From assembly GCA_034667225.1 (NCBI GenBank), contig JAXDKG010000008.1, forward strand, positions 62,001-126,000: 64,000 bases of DNA. The letters are read 5' to 3'. Position 1 is the stretch's first letter, and each line of letters begins with the position of its first letter. Below the pieces are notes generated by a model, which saw only the letters and a program-made list of their open reading frames with translations, did not search any database and was not told the DNA's origin. This DNA is from DATMER01 sp034667225 (GTDB taxonomy: Bacteria > Acidobacteriota > Thermoanaerobaculia > Multivoradales > UBA5704). A program made the translations under genes and the position numbers. Shown here piece by piece: positions 14,246 through 21,828 of this stretch.

Positions 14246-15538
14246 TCACCGGTTGTACGGCCACTCGTTGATCCAGTGAAATCCGCGGCTGATGAGCCGG
14301 TACCGGGAATCGCCCATACGGCGGTAACGGCCGCGGATCTGCCTGCCTTCGACCTGGCCCTCCAGCATCAGGACGTTCTCATCAACCAGCTTGTAGGACA
14401 GGCCGGCCTTCCATTTTGGATCGTCGAACTTCGCCATGGCGAATATGTGCGGCCCGGGGTCGGTCTTGAGCTCGAAGAACTCGGGCTCCGTGTGATGCGG
14501 ATACTGGATGGCAAGAAACCCCGGCCACTCGAAGATCAGCCGGCGCCACAGCGTCTCATCCGTCGCCAGCAGCGGCCGGTTCACCCCATCGACCGCGAGC
14601 TCCTCGACTTCCCAGACCCCGTACAGCCGCGACCTGGGCGCCAGGGCTCCGTACTGCATAAAACCCTGGTAAGACTCGTACAGCGTCGAAAGGATGACGA
14701 AGAGGACGAAGGCCGTGCCGAGCACCACCGCCGTCCGGCGGCGCATCGGGCTCGCGAAGAGCGGACGGCTTTCGGCGGGCGGCAGCACCCGGCGGTTGAG
14801 CACCAGCAGGTCCGCGAGCCGCTTCAGGTCGGGGGCGGCGAGGACGACGGCCATCAGGAGCAGGTGGGACGAGTAGAGCTTGACCGGCACGTCGTAGCTG
14901 AAGTTGATCATCACCACGTTGCTCATGGCGCCGATGCACACGAGCGCGCCGAGCAGCGCGGTGCGCCGGAAGACCAGGAGCAGCCCGCCCAGCATCTCGC
15001 ACGCGCCCGTGAAGATCATGTAGCTGGCGGACGACCCCATGAATGTCCAGACGAGACCCATGGGCGAGGAGTCGCCGATCGGTTGCAGGAGCTTGCCGGG
15101 CCAGGGAGGGATCATCTGGACCGGAATGAGCTTGGCCGCTCCGTACCGGATCATCGCGGTGGCGAGCACGAAACGGAGGTAGACCCGCAGCCCGTCGTTG
15201 AGACGCACGTAGTCCGGCCGCTTCCGGTCGAGGACGGTCCAGACGGCGACGGCAACCAGCGTCAGGATCAGGTAGCAGAAGAGCTGCACGTAGTTGTAGG
15301 TCGTGTCTCCGCTGCCCAGCGGCCGGTGGAGCACCTCGACCCCGAACACCCGCTCCCCCACCCACGGCACGGCCGCGTCCCAAAGGTCCGTATACGGCTG
15401 TCCGATGATCTCGCCATAGACGGGGATGACGTCCAGCGGGAACGGGAAGGTGTACAGGACCACGTAGACGAACAGGAAGCGGAAGAGGATCCGCTTCACA
15501 GGTCCCCAGGCTGGAGTGGCCGGTGTCGATGGCTCCAT
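14246..15538 (-). CDS. DoxX-like integral membrane protein
   Basis: The 430-aa protein has several membrane segments, beginning with ILFRFLFVYVVLYTFPF. A DoxX-like four-helix region spans roughly residues 100-270 (MIRYGAAKLIP, ACEMLGGLLLVFRRTALLGA). A C-terminal beta-rich extracytoplasmic domain follows (GVWEVEELAVDGVNRPL). DoxX relatives are linked to quinone or thiol redox chemistry at the membrane; no catalytic residue can be identified here. It starts 29 bases from the divergent protease gene and lacks a Shine-Dalgarno site. Confidence 0.75.
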   Translation of the reverse strand: MEPSTPATPAWGPVKRILFRFLFVYVVLYTFPFPLDVIPVYGEIIGQPYTDLWDAAVPWVGERVFGVEVLHRPLGSGDTTYNYVQLFCYLILTLVAVAVWTVLDRKRPDYVRLNDGLRVYLRFVLATAMIRYGAAKLIPVQMIPPWPGKLLQPIGDSSPMGLVWTFMGSSASYMIFTGACEMLGGLLLVFRRTALLGALVCIGAMSNVVMINFSYDVPVKLYSSHLLLMAVVLAAPDLKRLADLLVLNRRVLPPAESRPLFASPMRRRTAVVLGTAFVLFVILSTLYESYQGFMQYGALAPRSRLYGVWEVEELAVDGVNRPLLATDETLWRRLIFEWPGFLAIQYPHHTEPEFFELKTDPGPHIFAMAKFDDPKWKAGLSYKLVDENVLMLEGQVEGRQIRGRYRRMGDSRYRLISRGFHWINEWPYNR

Positions 15539-15544
15539 CCTCTG

Positions 15545-15550
15545 ATTCTA
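15545..15550 (-). promoter_or_regulatory. -10-like TAGAAT, six bases before the DoxX-like gene
   Basis: On the minus strand TAGAAT is followed by CAGAGG and ATG. It lies only five bases from the divergent hexamer at 15556-15561, so any -35 elements would sit inside the opposite coding regions or be absent. Confidence 0.45.
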
Positions 15551-15555
15551 CGTGC

Positions 15556-15561
15556 TAGGCT
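15556..15561 (+). promoter_or_regulatory. -10-like TAGGCT, six bases before the subtilase gene
   Basis: TAGGCT is followed by GCCGGC and ATG, the same geometry as on the opposite strand. A leaderless transcript is likely. Confidence 0.4.
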
Positions 15562-15567
15562 GCCGGC

Positions 15568-16743
15568 ATGCGACAGCGGCTCCTGTTTCTGCTGCTCCTG
15601 GCCTGGATTCCTCAACAGGTCCAAGCCCACGAGGCGGACGTCATCGTCGAGCTGCGGGCAGAAGGCTCCGACCTCAGAGTCCTCGCATCCACGGTCGTCA
15701 GCGGGAGCCGCGCCCTGGGAGCGAAAAACGTTTCGGGGCTGTCTCACTTCCCCCTGCTCCACCTGCAGATTTCCGCGGACCGGCTTCCTCAGCTAGCCGC
15801 CCTTCCCCAGGTGCGGGCGGTCTATCCCAACCACCGTGTGACCGCGGCCCGGACCGAGGGTGGAGCCCTCATCGGGTCTCCCCAGCTCCGGTCCAAGTAC
15901 CGCGCGAGCGGCAAGGGGATCGGCGTGGCGGTCTTCGACACGGGGATCGATTCGAGCCATCCCGAGCTCGCGGACCATGTCGTCGCGGGGTTCGACTTCA
16001 TCGGCAACGAGCCGTTCGCAGACCGCAACGGCCATGGCACCGCCGTGGCGGGCATCGTTCACGGCATGGCTCCCGACGCGCACCTCTTCAGCTTCAAGGT
16101 TCTCGACGACGAAGGCAATGGAACGGAGTGGAGCGTCCTCGAGGGCCTCAACGCGGTCTACGCCAACCGTACCGCTTTCGGCGGGATCCACGTCGTCAGC
16201 GCCTCGATCGTCTACGGCGGCCCGGCCGACGAGGATTGCGACGACGTCATCCCCGAGCGTCCGGCCTTCGATCTCTTGGAGGCGGCCGGCGTGGTCGTCG
16301 TCTTTGCCGCGGGCAACGACGGCTTCCGCAATGGCATCTCGGAGTTCGCCTGCCATTCCAAGGTGATCTCGGCGGGCGCGGTCTACGACGCGGACATCGG
16401 CCCCTCTCACCATGGCGGCTGCGACGATCCGACGACGCGCGCGGGGCAGATCGCCTGCTATTCGAACTCGGGCAACCCACTCGACGTGCGCGCGCCGGCC
16501 GAGGTCGCCTGGACGACACGATCCGGCGGGGGGTACACCGGGTTCGGCGGCACCTCGGCCGCCACACCGTACGTGGCCGGCGTCATCGCGCAGCTGAGGT
16601 CGAAGTTCCCCAAGGCCACCCCGGCGAAGATCCGCTCCGTGCTGATGTCCACCGGCACTCCGCTGACCGACACCAATGGAATTACACGCCGATTGATCTC
16701 CGGGCCGGCCGCTTACAAGAAGCTCAAGAAGTCTCCTCGGTAG
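15568..16743 (+). CDS. Secreted subtilisin-like serine protease (S8)
   Basis: The precursor has 391 aa. A signal peptide (LLFLLLLAWIPQQVQA) is followed by an I9-like propeptide (LPQVRAVYPNH). The catalytic domain shows Asp in VAVFDTGIDSSHPE, His in DRNGHGTAVAGI, the oxyanion Asn in FAAGNDGF and Ser in GGTSAATPYVAG, so the triad is complete. Four cysteines in the catalytic half (ECACHS-like and GGCDDP, QIACYS regions) could form disulphides. It is probably exported and self-processed. Its stop lies just seven bases before the fossil start of an ABC ATPase. Confidence 0.93.
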   Translation: MRQRLLFLLLLAWIPQQVQAHEADVIVELRAEGSDLRVLASTVVSGSRALGAKNVSGLSHFPLLHLQISADRLPQLAALPQVRAVYPNHRVTAARTEGGALIGSPQLRSKYRASGKGIGVAVFDTGIDSSHPELADHVVAGFDFIGNEPFADRNGHGTAVAGIVHGMAPDAHLFSFKVLDDEGNGTEWSVLEGLNAVYANRTAFGGIHVVSASIVYGGPADEDCDDVIPERPAFDLLEAAGVVVVFAAGNDGFRNGISEFACHSKVISAGAVYDADIGPSHHGGCDDPTTRAGQIACYSNSGNPLDVRAPAEVAWTTRSGGGYTGFGGTSAATPYVAGVIAQLRSKFPKATPAKIRSVLMSTGTPLTDTNGITRRLISGPAAYKKLKKSPR

Positions 16744-16750
16744 CTTCTGA

Positions 16751-16812
16751 ATGGCCCCGCTCGTCGAGCTTCGCAACCTCACCAAAGCCTAAGAGGAAGG
16801 GGATCGCCGGCG
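16751..16812 (+). pseudogene. Fossil of the ABC ATPase 5' end
   Basis: The reading MAPLVELRNLTKA, stop, EEGDRRR copies the start of the intact ATPase at 17746 (PLVELRNLTRAYEEGDRRR). Bases 16760-16812 match 17764-17816 at 47 of 53 positions, then similarity ends abruptly. The Tyr codon TAT has become the stop TAA. The fossil and the intact copy bracket about 930 bp holding the repeat array and a winged-helix gene. It may be the scar of an insertion with partial duplication of the target, or a remnant of a former tandem paralogue. Confidence 0.8.
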
Positions 16813-16906
16813 ATCCGAGCAGACCGCGGATCGTCCTGCTTCTCTGGATCGTGGTGCTGGAGGAGCGTGAGCTGAGGCAAGGGAAACGGGTTGCTCGGCA
16901 CGCGCA
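16813..16906. other. Spacer between ATPase fossil and repeat array
   Basis: Nothing recognisable was found in these 94 bases: no open frame with a start signal and no repeat core. Confidence 0.5.
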
Positions 16907-17094
16907 GCGGTCGGTTGGCTAGCCGGCGCGGACGGTTGGTGGTGCGGGGCGGACGGTTGTGGACGTGCCGCGGCGGTTGTGGAGGTGCCGCGGGCGGTTG
17001 TGGACGCGATGCGGACGGTTCGCAAGGCCAGGCGAGCGGTTCGCGAGCCGGTGCGGACGGTTCCGATCGAGCCGCGGACGGTTCGCGGCGGGTT
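16907..17094 (+). repeat. 21-bp-period tandem array with GCGGACGGTT core
   Basis: Nine units start at 16907, 16928, 16949, 16970, 16990, 17011, 17032, 17053 and 17074. All are 21 bp except the fourth, which has lost one base. Each begins with GCGGACGGTT or a one-step variant (units 2, 3, 6, 8 and 9 are exact) followed by about 11 variable bases. Two helical turns per unit would place every core on the same DNA face, as expected for cooperative protein binding. A further exact core lies at 17165-17174 and an inverted one (9 of 10) at 17119-17128. The repeats are too short for a CRISPR. The protein encoded just downstream is the obvious candidate binder. Confidence 0.9.
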
Positions 17095-17247
17095 GCCCAC
17101 CACCCGCGAGGCTTCGCCAACCGTCCACTCCGGTTGCGTATCCGCTCGCGAAGCTTCGCTCGAGGCGGACGGTTGCCGGATGATTCCCCGGGAGGCGCCC
17201 TCGACGCCGGGGGGTTCGAGTCCGTATGCTTCCGCGAGGAGGACGAC
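17095..17247. promoter_or_regulatory. Array tail with palindromes and an inverted core, leader of the winged-helix gene
   Basis: GCGAAGCTTCGC at 17148-17159 is a perfect 12-bp palindrome; GCGAGGCTTCGC at 17107-17118 differs from a palindrome at one pair. Between and beside them lie an inverted core (17119-17128) and a direct core (17165-17174). AGGAGG at 17237-17242 is the ribosome binding site for the gene at 17248. The arrangement looks like an operator region. Confidence 0.55.
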
Positions 17248-17685
17248 ATGACACGCGAGGAGTATGAGAAGCGCCTGCGCGCGCTCGAGGAGCAGCACCG
17301 CGCCGATATCGCCCTATTGAACGCGGCCCACGAGACGCGGCTCCGGTCGCTGGCGAGGCTCTGGCAGGATGCGGCGGAGTGGGGGCAGGACGGCGCCGCA
17401 CCCGGGGCCGCCTCCGCGACGGCTCCCGCGAACACCGCCACGGGGCCGGCTTCGAAGCCGGCGCTCGCCCGCTTCACCGTCCTCAACGATCTCGAAGAGG
17501 TCTTTCCCGGCCTCCCCGACGTCTTCGACCGGCGCGACGTCGTGCGTGCCCTCGGCTATACGCCGGCCCGGGCGACGCTCACCCGCGCGTTCGCGATGCT
17601 CCAGGAGGACGGCCTCATCACAACCGACACGCAAAGCATGGGCGGCAACGCGAACCGCTACCGCAAGCTCCCTAGAGCGGACTGA
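17248..17685 (+). CDS. Coiled-coil/winged-helix DNA-binding-like protein, array-associated
   Basis: The protein has 145 aa. Residues 1-45 form a charged helix (EEYEKRLRALEEQHRADI) suited to dimerisation, then an Ala/Pro-rich linker. Residues about 75-140 look like a winged helix: DVFDRRDVVRALGYTPARAT, LTRAFAMLQEDGLI and a wing GGNANRYRKL. I chose the ATG at 17248 because AGGAGG precedes it by five bases, although the frame stays open through the array to 16891. I do not know a named family. Its place directly after the 21-bp array suggests it binds those repeats, possibly controlling its own expression; this is inference. Confidence 0.7.
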   Translation: MTREEYEKRLRALEEQHRADIALLNAAHETRLRSLARLWQDAAEWGQDGAAPGAASATAPANTATGPASKPALARFTVLNDLEEVFPGLPDVFDRRDVVRALGYTPARATLTRAFAMLQEDGLITTDTQSMGGNANRYRKLPRAD

Positions 17686-17729
17686 TCCACCGTTTCCCTC
17701 GATCGCAAGACAGCAGGCTCGGGCTCGAC

Positions 17730-17735
17730 TAGGAT
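17730..17735 (+). promoter_or_regulatory. -10-like TAGGAT before the ABC ATPase
   Basis: TAGGAT lies ten bases before the ATG at 17746. No Shine-Dalgarno site is present between them and no clear -35 is seen. Confidence 0.3.
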
Positions 17736-17745
17736 CAGGGTCCTT

Positions 17746-18441
17746 ATGACGCCCTCCCCTCCCCTCGTCGAGCTTCGCAACCTCACCAGGGCTTATGAGG
17801 AGGGGGACCGCCGGCGCACGGTGCTGCGGGGGGCGGATGTGGCGATCGGGCGCGGGGAGCTGGCGGTGCTCGTGGGGCGGAGCGGGTCGGGCAAGTCGAC
17901 CGTGCTCAACCTGATGTCGGGGATCGACCTGCCCGATTCGGGCGAGGTGGTCATCGACGGCGTCTCCCTCTCCACCCTCCCTGAGCGCGAGCGGACGCTG
18001 TTCCGGCGCGACCGGATCGGATTCGTGTTCCAGTTCTTCAACCTGATCCCCACCCTCACCGTCGAGGAGAACCTCCTGCTCTCCCTGGAGCTCAAGGGGC
18101 GGGTGCGGCCGGAGCAGCGGCGGGCGGCTCTCGGCCTCCTGGAGGAGGTCGGCCTCGCCGACCGCGCCGGGAGTTTTCCGGACCGGCTCTCCGGCGGCGA
18201 ACAGCAGCGGGTCGCGGTCGCCCGGGCGCTCGCCCATGACCCGCTCCTTGTGCTCGCGGACGAGCCCACCGGCAACCTGGACCTCGAGACCGGCCTCCAA
18301 GTGCTGGAGATCCTCGACCGGCTTACCCGGCGGGCCGGCAAGACCATGGTCATGGTGACCCACGGCCGCGAGGTGATCGGGCTCGCCGACCGGGTCTTCC
18401 GCATGGAGGATTGCCGGCTGGTCGAGGACATATCCATATAA
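17746..18441 (+). CDS. ABC transporter ATP-binding protein, LolD/MacB type
   Basis: The 231-aa ATPase has all motifs: Walker A VGRSGSGKST near residue 45, Q-loop FVFQFFNLIPTLTV, signature LSGGEQQRVAVARA, Walker B LLVLADEPTGNLD and the switch His in VTHGRE. It belongs to the LolD/MacB/FtsE group that powers FtsX-type permeases. The permease at 19276 and the lipoprotein at 21829 are its natural partners, but an MntA/HepT module separates it from the permease. Its first codons are duplicated as a fossil at 16751. Confidence 0.93.
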   Translation: MTPSPPLVELRNLTRAYEEGDRRRTVLRGADVAIGRGELAVLVGRSGSGKSTVLNLMSGIDLPDSGEVVIDGVSLSTLPERERTLFRRDRIGFVFQFFNLIPTLTVEENLLLSLELKGRVRPEQRRAALGLLEEVGLADRAGSFPDRLSGGEQQRVAVARALAHDPLLVLADEPTGNLDLETGLQVLEILDRLTRRAGKTMVMVTHGREVIGLADRVFRMEDCRLVEDISI

Positions 18442-18450
18442 TGGCGCCAT
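18437..18450 (+). promoter_or_regulatory. TATAAT -10 and ATGGCGCCAT palindrome at the mntA start
   Basis: A consensus TATAAT (18437-18442) overlaps the ATPase stop codon and lies exactly six bases before the mntA ATG. ATGGCGCCAT (18441-18450) is a perfect palindrome between the hexamer and the start codon. The module probably has its own promoter, a leaderless transcript and possible autoregulation. Confidence 0.5.
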
Positions 18451-18877
18451 GGACGCGGAGGCAATCGAGCAACGGCTGCGGGAGCACTTCAGGGCCAGGG
18501 CGGAGGCCGAGGGGATTGCCGCGGCCTGGCTGTTCGGCAGCGTGGCCCGGGGGACCGCCCGGCCGGACAGCGACGTGGATGTCGGCGTGCTGTTCCAGGA
18601 AGATCCTCCCCTGACACTTGCCGGCTATCACTTCGACTTGGAGGCGGACTTGCAGGAACTCCTGCTGCTGCCTGTGCAACTGGTCGTGCTCAATCGCGCT
18701 CCGGCCGATCTGGCTTTCCGTGTTTTGCGCGATGGCAAGCTGCTCGTGAATCAGGATCCTTCGCGGCGCATCCGATTCGAGGTACGGACGCACAACGAGT
18801 ACTGGGACATGGAGCCTTATTGGCGGCTCTACCGGAAGGAGCGGGGCGAGCTTGACCGACATCGATCTCGTTTATAA
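18449..18877 (+). CDS. mntA: MntA-type nucleotidyltransferase antitoxin
   Basis: The protein (142 aa) is a minimal nucleotidyltransferase with GSVARG at residues 30-35 and DSDVD at 40-44, the catalytic signature. In type VII HEPN/MNT modules MntA neutralises HepT by adding AMP groups to a tyrosine in its active-site motif. It overlaps hepT by 26 bases. The C-terminal stretch NEYWDMEPYWRLYRKER is helical. The pair sits between an ATPase and its permease, so it was probably inserted into that operon. Confidence 0.88.
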   Translation: MDAEAIEQRLREHFRARAEAEGIAAAWLFGSVARGTARPDSDVDVGVLFQEDPPLTLAGYHFDLEADLQELLLLPVQLVVLNRAPADLAFRVLRDGKLLVNQDPSRRIRFEVRTHNEYWDMEPYWRLYRKERGELDRHRSRL

Positions 18878-19268
18878 GAAGCTGGCCTTTATCGAGGCTT
18901 GCGTCAATGAGCTGAGGACGCTGGGACGCCCGGAGGAGATCCGCACGGATCTGCGCGAGCAGAGATTCGAGGCTTACACCCTTCAGGTGGCGATTCAGGC
19001 GGCACTCGACATCTCGGCGCATATCGTTTCGGATGAGCGATTGGGTTTTGCCAGCAAGAATCGGGACTATTTCGAGCTGCTCGTAAGGTATGGCTGGCTT
19101 CCCAAGGAGCTTGCGCCGGCTCTCCACAACATGGTCGGGTTCCGAAACATCCTGGTGCACGGTTACGAGGTCGTGAACCCTGCCCACATCGAGAAGATCA
19201 CCCGTCATCACCTCGACGACCTCCTAGCGTTCGTCAGGGCCATCCGGGAGCGGCTCGCTTCCGGATGA
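18852..19268 (+). CDS. hepT: HepT-like HEPN ribonuclease toxin
   Basis: This 138-aa all-helical HEPN protein carries the RX4HXY motif as R98, H103 and Y105 (FRNILVHGY). Tyr in this motif is the residue AMPylated by MntA in characterised systems. The TTG start at 18852 lies inside mntA and follows a purine-rich stretch, so synthesis is coupled. A hand count of 19021-19080 gives 29 G+C of 60, well below the neighbouring transporter genes, which supports acquisition by transfer. Confidence 0.88.
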   Translation: MTDIDLVYKKLAFIEACVNELRTLGRPEEIRTDLREQRFEAYTLQVAIQAALDISAHIVSDERLGFASKNRDYFELLVRYGWLPKELAPALHNMVGFRNILVHGYEVVNPAHIEKITRHHLDDLLAFVRAIRERLASG

Positions 19269-19275
19269 CCCCCGC

Positions 19276-21828
19276 ATGATCTCACCCCTCCTGCGCTCCA
19301 GCATCCGGCACCTGCTCCGCCACCCATGGCAGTTCGGGCTCGCCGTGCTCGGCGTGGCCCTCGGGGTCGCGGTGATCGTCTCGATCGACCTCGCGAACGC
19401 CAGTGCCACCCGGGCATTCAGCCTGTCCAGCGAGGCGGTCACCGGCCGCGCCACACACCAGGTGATCGGCGGACCTGAAAGGCTCACGGATGAGGCCTTC
19501 CGCCGCCTCGCCCTGGAGACCGACCTTCCTGTTGCGCCGGTGGTCGAAGGCTACGTGTTCGTTCCTTCTGGAAAATCGGGTAAGCCCGGCCGGATGCTCC
19601 ACCTGCTGGGGATCGATCCATTCTCGGAGCGCCCGTTCCGCCCGTACCTGAGCGGCGGCACCGGGGGGAGCCGCGAGGGCAGCTCGATCGATCTCGCTCC
19701 CCTGCTCACCCGGCCGGCCGCGGGGGTGCTTTCCGCCACGACGGCCGGGGAGATGGGTCTGAAGACCGGCGGCTCGTTCACTGTGCGCGTCGGCGGCGGA
19801 GTGCGGACGATCGAGCTGGTCGGCGTCCTGGAGCCCGGAGACGAGAGCACCCGCAGCGCCTTGAGCGATCTCCTGGTGATGGACATCGCAGCCGCCCAGG
19901 AGATCCTCGGCCGCGTGGGCCGGATCGACCGAATCGACCTGATCGCCTCTGAAAGTCAGCTCACCCGGGCTCGGGCGGTGCTCCCGGCCGGCGCCCAGAT
20001 CCTCCGCTCCAGCGCGCGCACGGAGACGAGCGAGGAGATGACCAAGGCGTTCAGGCTCAACCTGACCGCGCTGTCTCTCCTGGCGCTGGTCTGCGGGGTC
20101 TTCCTCATCTACAACACCATGGTCTTCTCCGTGGTGCAGCGCCGGACCCTGATCGGCACGCTGCGGGCGCTCGGGGTCACGCGCGGGCAGGTGTTCGCCC
20201 TGGTATTGGGAGAAGCCGCGGTCGTCGCACTGCTGGGTACTGCCGCCGGCCTGGGCGCGGGTGTGCTCCTCGCCCGCGAGCTGGTCCGCCTCGTCACCCA
20301 GACGATCAACGACCTCTACTTCGTCGTTTCTGTGCGGGAGCTGGCCGTGCCGGCCGCGCTTCTGATCAAGGGGGGCGTGATCGGGATCGGGGCCACGCTG
20401 GCCGCGGCGCTCGCTCCGGCCATCGAAGCCACCCGGGCGGCGCCCCGGGCCGCGCAGATCCGATCGGCCCTGGAGGCGCGGCTGCGCCGCGTGCTGCCGC
20501 GGGTGACGCTGGCCGGCGCGGCCCTGCTCGCCGTCGGCGCCGGGCTCCTTGCCTTCCCCGGCCTGGTGGTGAGCTTCGCCGGTCTGTTCGCCGTGATCCT
20601 GGGCTCGGCGCTGCTCGCTCCGGGGGCCACGGTCATTTTCATGAACCTGCTCCGGCCGGTCATGGGGGCGATGTTCGGCATCCTGGGCCGGATGGCGGCA
20701 GGCGGCGTCGTGGCTTCGCTCTCGCGCACCGCCGTGGCCATCGCGGCCCTGGTCATTGCGGTGTCGGCGACGATCGGCATCGGGGTCATGATCGACAGCT
20801 TCCGGGGGACGGTGGTGAGCTGGCTGGAATCGACCCTGCGCTCGGACGTCTATCTCGGCAGGCCGGGCCGCTCCGGCGGGTTCAGCGGCGGCGATCTCGA
20901 TCCGGAAGTGGCGTTGCGGGCCGGGCGGTTGCCGGGAGTCGAGCGCGTGAACCTGCTGCGGCGGACCGAGGTGCCCTCCCCCGGCGGTCCGGTGCGGATG
21001 GTGATCCTGGGGACGGACCTCGAAGGCTTGTCCGGCTACGAGCTCAAGGAGGGGCGGCCCGGCGAGGCGTGGCCGGCGTTCCAGGAGCGGGACGCCGTGG
21101 TGGTCTCTGAGCCCTTCGCCCATCGGCACGGGGTCGGCGCCGGGGACGTCTTCCGTTTGCGTACTTCCAGGGGAGAGCGGGACTTCGCGGTCGCCGGGAT
21201 CTACTACGACTACGCGTCGGACCTCGGGCTCGTGCTGATGAGCCGGAAGACCTATCTCCGTCACTGGCGCGACCGGCCGTTGACAGGGTTTTCTGTTGAT
21301 CTCCAACCGGGCGCGGACCTGGAGGGGACGATCCGCCGGCTGCGTTCGGTCGTGGGCGGCGAGGGGTTGTCCATCCAATCGAACCAGGCGCTCAAAAAGA
21401 TTTCCATGAAGATCTTCGACCGGACCTTCCGCATCACCAGCGTGCTCCGGATGGTCTCGGGCCTGGTGGCGTTCATCGGCGTGCTCTCGGCGCTCATGGC
21501 GCTGCAGCTCGAGCGGGCACGGGAGCTGGGAGTGCTGCGGGCGAACGGCCTCACACCCGGGCAGGTCTGGCATCTGGTCACGTCGCAGACCGGGCTGATG
21601 GGATTGGCCGCGGGCCTGCTCTCGATCCCCGTGGGCCTGACTCTCGCTGCAATCATGATCTTCGTGATCAACCGGCGCTCGTTCGGGTGGACGATCCGGA
21701 TGGAGGTCGATCCGATGATCCTTCTGGGAGCAATGGCATTGGCGCTGGGGGCGGCGCTGCTCGCGGGGATCTATCCGGCTTGGAAGATGGCGAGAACTTC
21801 GCCGGCTCTGGCTTTGCGGGAGGAGTGA
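19276..21828 (+). CDS. ABC transporter permease, FtsX/LolE type
   Basis: The 850-aa permease has a first membrane helix (FGLAVLGVALGVAVIVSIDL), a MacB-like periplasmic domain, three helices (residues about 265-380), a second cluster of helices after an Ala/Arg-rich linker, another periplasmic domain and a final three-helix FtsX domain (LVAFIGVLSALMALQLERAR). It is a duplicated-FtsX permease of the kind that works with LolD-like ATPases in lipoprotein or lipid export. It starts seven bases after hepT without a strong ribosome binding site. The next gene follows its stop directly. Confidence 0.92.
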   Translation: MISPLLRSSIRHLLRHPWQFGLAVLGVALGVAVIVSIDLANASATRAFSLSSEAVTGRATHQVIGGPERLTDEAFRRLALETDLPVAPVVEGYVFVPSGKSGKPGRMLHLLGIDPFSERPFRPYLSGGTGGSREGSSIDLAPLLTRPAAGVLSATTAGEMGLKTGGSFTVRVGGGVRTIELVGVLEPGDESTRSALSDLLVMDIAAAQEILGRVGRIDRIDLIASESQLTRARAVLPAGAQILRSSARTETSEEMTKAFRLNLTALSLLALVCGVFLIYNTMVFSVVQRRTLIGTLRALGVTRGQVFALVLGEAAVVALLGTAAGLGAGVLLARELVRLVTQTINDLYFVVSVRELAVPAALLIKGGVIGIGATLAAALAPAIEATRAAPRAAQIRSALEARLRRVLPRVTLAGAALLAVGAGLLAFPGLVVSFAGLFAVILGSALLAPGATVIFMNLLRPVMGAMFGILGRMAAGGVVASLSRTAVAIAALVIAVSATIGIGVMIDSFRGTVVSWLESTLRSDVYLGRPGRSGGFSGGDLDPEVALRAGRLPGVERVNLLRRTEVPSPGGPVRMVILGTDLEGLSGYELKEGRPGEAWPAFQERDAVVVSEPFAHRHGVGAGDVFRLRTSRGERDFAVAGIYYDYASDLGLVLMSRKTYLRHWRDRPLTGFSVDLQPGADLEGTIRRLRSVVGGEGLSIQSNQALKKISMKIFDRTFRITSVLRMVSGLVAFIGVLSALMALQLERARELGVLRANGLTPGQVWHLVTSQTGLMGLAAGLLSIPVGLTLAAIMIFVINRRSFGWTIRMEVDPMILLGAMALALGAALLAGIYPAWKMARTSPALALREE

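Noticed and set aside
16907..17094. CRISPR array
   Set aside because: Constant parts are about 10 bp and variable parts about 11 bp, far below CRISPR sizes, and no cas gene is in the window.
16891..17247. Coding sequence through the first array, giving a heptapeptide repeat protein
   Set aside because: A 21-bp period keeps frames open by arithmetic. The fourth unit has 20 bp, which breaks the heptad, and a strong ribosome binding site marks a later start.
16744..17745. Insertion sequence around the array
   Set aside because: No transposase and no terminal inverted repeats were found; the only boundary sign is the ATPase fossil.
18411..18442. Full sigma-70 promoter for mntA using TTGCCG as -35
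   Set aside because: The spacing to TATAAT is 20 bases and the hexamer is weak, so only the -10 is reported.
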